A DNA stretch of 64,000 bases from Palaemon carinicauda. Lineage: Eukaryota > Arthropoda > Malacostraca > Decapoda > Palaemonidae. Numbering within the stretch: position 1 is the stretch's first letter; each line of letters opens with the position of its first letter. The notes beneath the pieces were generated by a model. The model was given only the letters and a program-made list of their open reading frames with translations. It was not told where the DNA came from and searched no databases. Shown piece after piece: positions 36,368-44,300 of the stretch. Position numbers and translations under genes: made by a program. The stretch covers positions 143,906,386-143,970,385 of the forward strand of contig NC_090731.1 of the NCBI RefSeq assembly GCF_036898095.1, given 5' to 3'.

Positions 36368-38377
36368 CTATTGCTTGTTTCTTTTCATGGTTATTCTTGC
36401 ATGGCAAACTATTTGTTGTAGCCTTAGATTTCTGGGTAACTGGGGCTCCAAGTTATCAGTCTTGGTTACAATTTCTGTATCTTTAGAATCTTGTGTTAGT
36501 GGTTGGGTTCCTTGTTTATGTTGCTGTTCTATGTCATCTGTTTCTTCCTCACATGGTTGACTGTGAACTGCTGTTATGGGTTTCTGATCATGACTTTCTT
36601 CAACTGACACTTTAGTATCATGCGGTTCTATATAATCCTCCTCCTTCTCTTTTGTAGAGTTAGCAAAACCTTCTGTGTCTTCAATGTCAGGGTCTTCACT
36701 TTGGCCTTGGATACATAGCTCTTCCATTTCTTGTTCACATATCTGGTTGTGTTGCTCTTTATCATTATGGTTGTCTTCCACACATGACTGGCCATAAACT
36801 ACTGCACTGTTTTCATCAGGTATTTTGTCAAACTCAACTTCTGTATCATGTGACTGAACGTAGTCCTCATCTTCTTTCTCTACCTCTAGATAATAAGGGA
36901 AGACTTTAGTATCTTGTACATCAGCATCACAACTCTGGATGTTGGGCTCTTCTATTTCTTGTTGACACTGAAGAATAGGTTGTTCTTTATTATCTTTTGT
37001 GTCCTCCCTGTATGGTTGACTATGAACGACTATATGTTCTTTCCAAACACGACTCTCTCCAACATTAACTTTCGAATCGCGTCTCTCGTTTTGATTATCT
37101 GTATCTTCTTTCATGTCTTGCATCAGGATTTCCATCTCTTCTTTGGATTGGCAACACAATTCACTTTTCTGCCTTTCCTTATCTTTGATTTCATCACATG
37201 GTTGAAGCAAAGTTTGTGGATAATGCGATTCAATGTAATTAGCATCTTCCATTTCTTCTTTTATCAAGGGATTGAAAGCTGTATTTTGACTGCGGCCGAG
37301 TTGCTGATTGCTGTCGTCTTTAACACTATTTATCTCATCTTTAAATGATGGAGAGTTGCCTTTTTCATGGTGTTTATGTACCTCGTCACATTGTTGATTC
37401 TCATCATCAGATTCTTGTTTTAATGTGTAACTATGGTCATTTTCCAGTCCTAGTATTCCTGTGTCTGGTTTACCCTGCAAAGTGACAGTTTCTTGTTTCA
37501 ATGTTTTATGATGGTCGGTCATATTTTCTAGATCACCATGTTGCCCGCTTTGAACTTCACTGTACTTTTGGAGTCTGGAACTTTGTCTGTTTTCACAATC
37601 TTGAATGGAGTCTTGCATGCTTCTGCTCTCTTCATCATCTTGTTGTGTCAGACCTTGAACACTTTTACTTTCTTTTCTGTGCAACAGGGTCTGCACTTCT
37701 GTAGCATTGTCACACTCTTGATTGATGCCTTCCTCATCTGTCATTTCATCAATAAAGACTTCCTCACTTCTATTTGGTAATTCATGAGACCAAATTTGAC
37801 TTTGCTGGTTTATCTGTGTTCTTCTTGTCATGACATTTCCCTGTGGCCCCGAATGCTGACTAATGATTGTCGTTGTTTCTCTCAAAGAAATTAGTGGTTG
37901 GTTACTAGCCTGCTTTTGCTGCTTCATTTCCTGTCTTTGTCTTTTCACAAGTTGTGACTGTTGACTGAAAGTAATCATTTCATCCTTTATGTTAATAGAG
38001 TGGTGAATAGTTTGCTTTGTCTCATCAACCTTTGGAATGACAGAAAGGCCAGGGGATTGACTGACCTGTTCACATTCGGATTCATTTTCACTGACTTGTT
38101 CACATTCAGATTCAAGATCAGAGTCTTGTTCAGATGTCATAGATGGATTAAAATCTTTCCCCTTTTTGGCTGATGATTCTCTAACATTTAGTGTGTCTTC
38201 AATGGTGCCTACTGTCTGCTGATCATCACTCAGAGAACTCTCAGATTCTGTGGAATCTGTTTCCTCACTGTTAACTTCCTCAATAACTGATTCTCTTGTA
38301 GTACGGTTTTTTTCCACAGGTCTGGCTACCGTGGTATCATCCTCATTTTCTTCACCATCAATAGCATCAATCACAAC
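36368..38377 (-). CDS. Last exon: long acidic domain with internal repeats
   Basis: 669 codons from a 3' splice site ('ATGTTTACACTAG') to TAG. Starts VVIDAIDGEENEDDTT, then is rich in Glu, Asp, Gln and Ser to the end (..ITMKRNKQ), with a short basic last segment. It contains no Cys-pair or catalytic motif I know. About the last 230 residues hold two to three imperfect repeats of roughly 100 residues: 'VVHSQPYREDTKDNKEQ' / 'VVYGQSCVEDNHNDKEQ' / 'AVHSQPCEEETDDIEQQ', each followed (twice) by 'EDEDYVQSHDTEVE' / 'KEEDYIEPHDTKVS'-type segments. Probably intrinsically disordered. Open frames on the opposite strand are shadows. Confidence 0.88.
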   Translation of the reverse strand, partial: VVIDAIDGEENEDDTTVARPVEKNRTTRESVIEEVNSEETDSTESESSLSDDQQTVGTIEDTLNVRESSAKKGKDFNPSMTSEQDSDLESECEQVSENESECEQVSQSPGLSVIPKVDETKQTIHHSINIKDEMITFSQQSQLVKRQRQEMKQQKQASNQPLISLRETTTIISQHSGPQGNVMTRRTQINQQSQIWSHELPNRSEEVFIDEMTDEEGINQECDNATEVQTLLHRKESKSVQGLTQQDDEESRSMQDSIQDCENRQSSRLQKYSEVQSGQHGDLENMTDHHKTLKQETVTLQGKPDTGILGLENDHSYTLKQESDDENQQCDEVHKHHEKGNSPSFKDEINSVKDDSNQQLGRSQNTAFNPLIKEEMEDANYIESHYPQTLLQPCDEIKDKERQKSELCCQSKEEMEILMQDMKEDTDNQNERRDSKVNVGESRVWKEHIVVHSQPYREDTKDNKEQPILQCQQEIEEPNIQSCDADVQDTKVFPYYLEVEKEDEDYVQSHDTEVEFDKIPDENSAVVYGQSCVEDNHNDKEQHNQICEQEMEELCIQGQSEDPDIEDTEGFANSTKEKEEDYIEPHDTKVSVEESHDQKPITAVHSQPCEEETDDIEQQHKQGTQPLTQDSKDTEIVTKTDNLEPQLPRNLRLQQIVCHARITMKRNKQ

Positions 38378-41300
38378 CTAGTGTAAACATATTAAAAGAA
38401 ATTTTAAATATTTTATTAGATTATCATTATTTATAAGAAAAATAATTCTAAAATATTAATATATGTACGTAACTTGAAAACAAAGCCTTTGCTCACAATG
38501 TACATCACATACTTTATGTGGAACTATAAAGACATGAAATATTTAATTTTAATAAAAATGATTTCTGAACTCGCCCTATGTTCATATTACTGTCCACAAA
38601 GCTGACGGTATCCCAAAAACCTAAGCATTTCTTGCTTTCTTCCATTCAAAAGGCCATGCCCACCCATGACATCTGGAGTTTACAGTTAACCTAAGTTGGT
38701 TTTTACATCGAAACTAATATTCTAGCCTCTTGACCTCATTAGTCAGCAGGGGGTTGGATATGTAATATATATGAACATCAGTTGAGTTCATATACCAAGG
38801 CACTTCTCCCAAATTTGGGGGGTAGCCGACATCAAACAAATGAAACAGAAAAGGGGACCTCTCCTCTCTACATTCCTCCCAGCCTGACAAGGGACTCAAC
38901 CGGTTCGGCTGGTACTGGTAGGGGTGCCACAGCCCACCCTCCCCCGTTATCCAGCACAGATGAAGCTTCATAACACTGAATCCCCTACTGCTGCTACCTC
39001 TGCGGTCATCCAAGGCACCGGAGGAAGCAGCAGGGCCTACCGGAGCTGCGTCACAATGGCTAAACGTAATATATTTAGGTGAAATGAGCATTACAAAATT
39101 CTGAAGTTACAATAAAGGAACAGATAATTATATAAACCTCACAGAAAAGTTCAGGCAATCACACTGAGGGACTATTTGTAAAATTGATCCAACCATTCTT
39201 TAGGATTTTGATAAATCATGTGTCCAGATTATAATAGGAATGACTGTAGAAGTAGAGAATGAATTCTACCCAGTACTTTCAATTGTTCATGATCTAGGGC
39301 TGAATAATCTTGAATTATGGAAGGCTTCTAGGATAGACCCAATAAAATCAAAGCAAGTTTCAATAAAAAAAAAAAATAAATAAATAAATAAATTTCAAAA
39401 TTCTTACCTCAAACCAGTAAATTAAAAAATTCAGGAAAATGTAGACCATAAATAGCCCCTCTAAAAGCTCTATCTGAAAAAATAAGAAAACAGCTCAAGT
39501 GAATAATGAGAAATATACCTGCTTACACATCACTTAAGCAACAAAATTCAGAAATGTGGATATCATTTGTGGAAGTTCCCTCTTGAAATGACTCTTGAAA
39601 ATTCATGACTACTGTATTTGGATGAAATAAATGAAAAAAAAATCTAAAGCAATTTTGTCTAAACGTTAAGGATTTTCAGAGACTGGACATCTACACAGAA
39701 GAATAATGTAAGAACAGAAACACTTGGACATGGAATTTCTCCGACACAATAAAATCAAAGAGAGAGAAAGACTTACTATAAGCAATGTCGTGATAAATGG
39801 TAATTCTTGCTTATCTTGATGAGAATGAATCCACATAGCTACTTGATTTTATTCCAGACCACAGAAATGATGGATGAAATTTAATTTTAATTTGAAAGAC
39901 ATTAAATGCAACAATTGTTACATTGTCTGCGTATTGTACTATACTAAAGCATATCATTTCCGGGAGTAACTGTCACGCTTCATTGGAAAAAAATATAAAA
40001 GGGATTTTGACGAAGGAAAAATCTTTCTGGGCGAGGGACCTGTGTCGCCTAGTGAAATGCTCCTTTAAGCACCATTTCAAAGGTATAAATACTGCTAAAT
40101 ATACCAGAGAAAAATTTTGCATGGAATGCCAGGAATATACCCAGCTCGCTCACCCCTAAAGGGTGTCGGTATTAAAACTGGGGCGAGTGATACCACTACC
40201 AGAGGTCCCTTTCCAATTAGACTTCTCCCTCCTCAAAATCCCCTGTTACTACGAGGTGTCATTCACTACAGCACTTGTGTTAATGAGGTTCTTTTTATCA
40301 GTGACAACATGCATAACTGTTAATAAAAATGAGGATAAACGATCTTGGACGCAGCAGAAATTTTGACATCTCGGAAGTAAATTATACGAGATTGATCAAA
40401 CCTGTAACTCTTAGATTGTGGTGTACATGGAATTGCCAGCTTATCTTTGTACCAAAGGGGGGGGGGGGGGTATAGAATCCAAGAGGCATATCGTTACACA
40501 GCTCTCGAGAGCTATGTCTCATTACAGCATTATTACTTGTTAAGCTACAACCCTAGCTGGAAAAGCAGAATGTTATGAGCCCAAGGGCTCCAACAGGGAA
40601 AATAGCCCAACCCAGTGAGGAAAGGAAATAAGGAAAGAGAATACTGTAGTGTGCCTAAGTGTACCCTCAAGAAAGAAAAATCTAACCCAAGACAGTGGAA
40701 GACCATGGTACAGAGGCTATGACATTATCCAAGACTACAGAACAATGGTTTGCTTTTTTTTTTTGGGGGGGGGGGGGTACTTCCCCTAGAAGAGCTGCTT
40801 ACATTAACTAAAGAGTTTCTTCTACCCTCATGACAGTGTTGAAGTAAACATAAGGAACAACTAAGAGTTGGGTCAGAGAAGAATGAAATAGCTTGATTCA
40901 ACACTCAAAATTGTTATAATATTCCGCAGACAAATGATACTCGTGCAAGGACAGAGGAGCCTAGTAGATGTGGCACTTAGTGATACACATACAATACTTC
41001 ACCAAGATTCCTGGTCACACTTGTCAAGCTAGAAACATGGCTACAAATAAGTTTAGGGTATTCCAGCTGATCTATAAAAAAAAAGTATTTAAGTCAGTTT
41101 AAAGTAATATATTTGAGGTAAAATAAAAAATTTATGTTATTGTTTGTGTGTAGATCGCAAATACAGTTAAGTATAAAATATAAGCTTGTTTGTGATTCTG
41201 GTTCATAGTAACCCCAAAAACCTTTAGAGGGGGTGGGGGAGCGATATCCGAGATCATTAAATTCAGGTTGTAATTCAGAACTGTGCAAAACATTAAGAAA

Positions 41301-44300
41301 CTTAGTGCATTGTCCTTAATCTTATTCAAATAGCAAGATAGAACAGTGTGCCCGAGTGTACCCTCAAGCAAGAGATCTCTAACCCAAGACAGGGGAAGAC
41401 CATGGTACAGAGGCTATGACACAACTTAAGACTAGAGAACAATGATTTGATTTTGGGGTGTCCTTCTAGAAGAGCTGCTCACCATAGCTAGAGACACTCT
41501 TCTACCCTTACCAAGAGGAAAGTAGCCACTGAACAATTACAGTGCAGTAGTTGTTAACCTCTTGAGGGAAGAAGAATTGTTAGGTAATGTCAGTATTATC
41601 GAGGGAAGAGGAGAATTTGTATAGAATATGCCAGACTATTCTGTGTATGTGGCAACACAGATTAAATGAGTTGTAACCAGAGAGAGGGGTCCAATATACA
41701 GTGGAACCTCTACACACGAACGTATCTACATCCGAATTTTCCAACACTCGAAGTAAAATTCGAGCAATTTTTCGACTCTACACCCGAATTTTATTTCGAC
41801 ACATGAAGTAAGCAATTTTCATCGTACCAAGTGAGTGAAGATCGTAGGCCCCTGTGCAACAGAAGATCGTCGGAGAGCGCGTACGCGCGCTTGGTTGAAG
41901 GATCGGCTAACTTGTAGATCAAGAACTGGGATGTGTCCCTAAAAGGGAGGGAATCCCCTGAAGAGGACCAGGAGGTCTACTTCAGTGCCGACCATCAACT
42001 GAGGGACTGCTAAATACTCCGAGGAGTGGTCTCTGTGAGGTACCTTTCCGTGAAAGGTACTTCGTAGAAGAGACTTAGAGACACCGTAGGCTGAACGGCT
42101 GGTGAGCGCCTGTGCGCTATCTCAGGAACCCCAACAATGTGCGCAAATGCGCAGGGAACGTTGGTAGCAGCGTAAATGAATTACGGGAACAGGGTGTCTC
42201 TGGAAGGCAGTATCAGGAACAGCAGGAACAGCAGTCGAGCGCTAGCGCGCAAGGGAAAGTTGGCGAGCAGGGGATACCTGGCACTTAAAGGACTTACTCA
42301 AGGTGTGAGAAAGTCTCTCCTGCCCCGAAGGGAGGAGCCCGTTAGATAACAGGGGCGTGGGCGCCCAAGGCGCGTCAGCAGTCAGAAACGGATACAGCAG
42401 GCAGCAGGTGCACTGAGGGCACGAGAGACCAAAGGTCTAACGTAGCCTGAGCAGCGAGGCCCCGAGGGGATTAGTTGCAAGACCCCGAAGGGTCAGCGCA
42501 ACGAGAAACCGAAGTTTCCCTGTCACTAAACACCGAAGTGTAGAAGTGACTAAAGTTACGAGAGCCCGAGGGAACTGCGTAACTAAAGCTCCGAGACCCC
42601 GAAGGGTCAGGGAAAAAGGGAAACCAAAGTTTCCCTGTCACTAAACACCGAAGTGCTAGTGACTGAACAGCAAGCTGTTGTCAACAGGAACAATCCTCCG
42701 AAGAGGAGTCTCTATGAGTGGCCTGTCTCGCGAACGAGAGAGGAGAGCACTTCGTAGAAGAGACTGGTGATGGGCCCCGAAGGGCCGTGAGATCAGCTGA
42801 CGTAAACAGGAACAATCCTCCGAGGAGGAGTCTCTGTGAGTGCCTTCTCACGCGAACGGGAGGAGACACTTCGTAGAAGAGACAAAAGGAGCAATCCTCC
42901 GAAGAGGAGCCCTTAGTGCGGCCTCCCTCGCGAACGAGAGAGGTCCGGACTGATCTTGGAGCTGCTCAGCCCCTTGAGCGTACCTACAGAAGCGACCGCT
43001 CAGCCCCGAGAGCATAATCGCTAGTACCATGGTCCAGCCTTGCAACCGCTCAGCCCCTTGAGCAAGTTACAAGGGTGGTCGCTCAGCCCCAAGAGCATAA
43101 CCGTCTAAGGACCAGGGAAAAGTAAAAAGGGAAGTTAACTAACTACCCTGGAGGCGAACCTCCTTATCGTTCTAGGATGCATTGAAGAGCTGGCAGTAGT
43201 CACGGGGAAACTTCTAAGAAAAGGGAACGCCCCTGACGATGGCCTAGAGAGACAGCGGCGACAGCCGACTCCCCAGGCAATAACAGGACAGCTCAGCTTC
43301 GAAGGCACACAACAGGCACGAAGAAACAGCATCGTAAACTGGAAAATAAAAAAGATTAATTATTTGACAGAAATTCCCCCAGGTGAAACTCCGAAGAGAA
43401 ACCCCGAGGGAAAGTAAACATAAGAACGAAAGTAGGTATGCGCCCTCCTCCCCCCCGGCATGCCCGGGTGAGGGGAGGACGAAAATTTAACAAAAACAGA
43501 AATCATAACATTATAATTATGCAACTGACTTTGAATGTTCCAAGGATCACCGACCCCCGAAGGGACGTGAGCCCTGAGCTGAAAAGTTAAAACACAATTA
43601 TATTCATAAAAATAACCGAGACAAATAAAACGAAATAGCGACTCGGTCCTGAGAAGCTATCGTAGGCGTAGTACGGAGTAAGAGGTGAACGACCTCAAGA
43701 GAAGGGCCGGTCTCCACGAAGTCAACCTTGGTGGCCTAGGAGTGAAAGGCCGTGATCAAGAAAAGATCGTGGTGGCCTGCAAAGCCGGCGATCACTCCCG
43801 TAGACGAACAACACACACCGCACAACACCGAAAGCAAAGGAAACTTACTATTCCCTATACACAAAAATATATATAAACATCAACAATGTTTAAATATATT
43901 AAGTATAAGAAAAGGTAAGTTAAAAGACAAAACAATAATGGCCGTCAAGTGAGGATAGGAGCAGAGACTTCCGATCGCTATCCGAGCCAAAAGTAAAGTG
44001 AGCTATTCACCGGTGTGTGTGAGGGGGGAGGGGTAGCTAGCTACCTCTCCCTAACCCCCCCCTCTAACTAGCGGTGGGGTAGGAAACCCTCGTTAAAACT
44101 TTATGGCTCGTCATTTAACTACGCCGAAGTAATTACCCCATGTAAATAGCGTGGTTTGTATTTCAGTTACGGAACAAATGACATTCAACCTTGCACCACC
44201 TTTCCTTGTCGTACATCTCATAACCTTACTCTTACCCACATTAACTCTCAACTTCCTTCTCTCGCACACCCTTCCAAATTCTGTCACTAGTCGGTCAAGC

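Larger units (their letters stand above)
41865..43810 (-). other. GC-rich hairpin island (CGAA/UUCG loops), unassigned element
   Basis: About 1.9 kb, sharply more GC- and CpG-rich than its flanks and without a long ORF. It contains many short perfect inverted repeats around the same four-base loop CGAA (UUCG if the minus strand is the RNA). Verified stems: 42,481-42,494 (GACCC), 42,505-42,518 (GAAAC), 42,530-42,541 (ACAC), 42,595-42,608 (GACCC), 42,694-42,707 (TCCTC), 42,726-42,739 (TCTCG), 42,773-42,786 (GGCCC), 42,895-42,908 (TCCTC), 42,922-42,943 (CCTCcCTCG), 43,150-43,163 (GGAGG). Others use loops CGAG, CAAA, AAA or CGT: 42,016-42,027, 42,040-42,060 (9-bp stem), 42,426-42,438, 42,618-42,635 (7-bp stem), 42,816-42,829. 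C(UUCG)G is a known extra-stable RNA tetraloop and is formed here by most of these stems on the minus strand. Strand is assigned only for that reason. It lies inside the large intron of the minus-strand gene, between a possible DNA-transposon end and a LINE. Confidence 0.75.

Noticed and set aside
36375..38173. Plus-strand open frames across the acidic exon
   Set aside because: Shadows of the 669-codon minus-strand frame, with Phe/Leu/Cys-rich composition expected from antisense of Glu/Gln/Lys codons.
42681..43332. Minus-strand open frames in the hairpin island as genes
   Set aside because: Short, unrelated to each other, not conserved between the repeated hairpin units, and their composition simply reflects the repeats.
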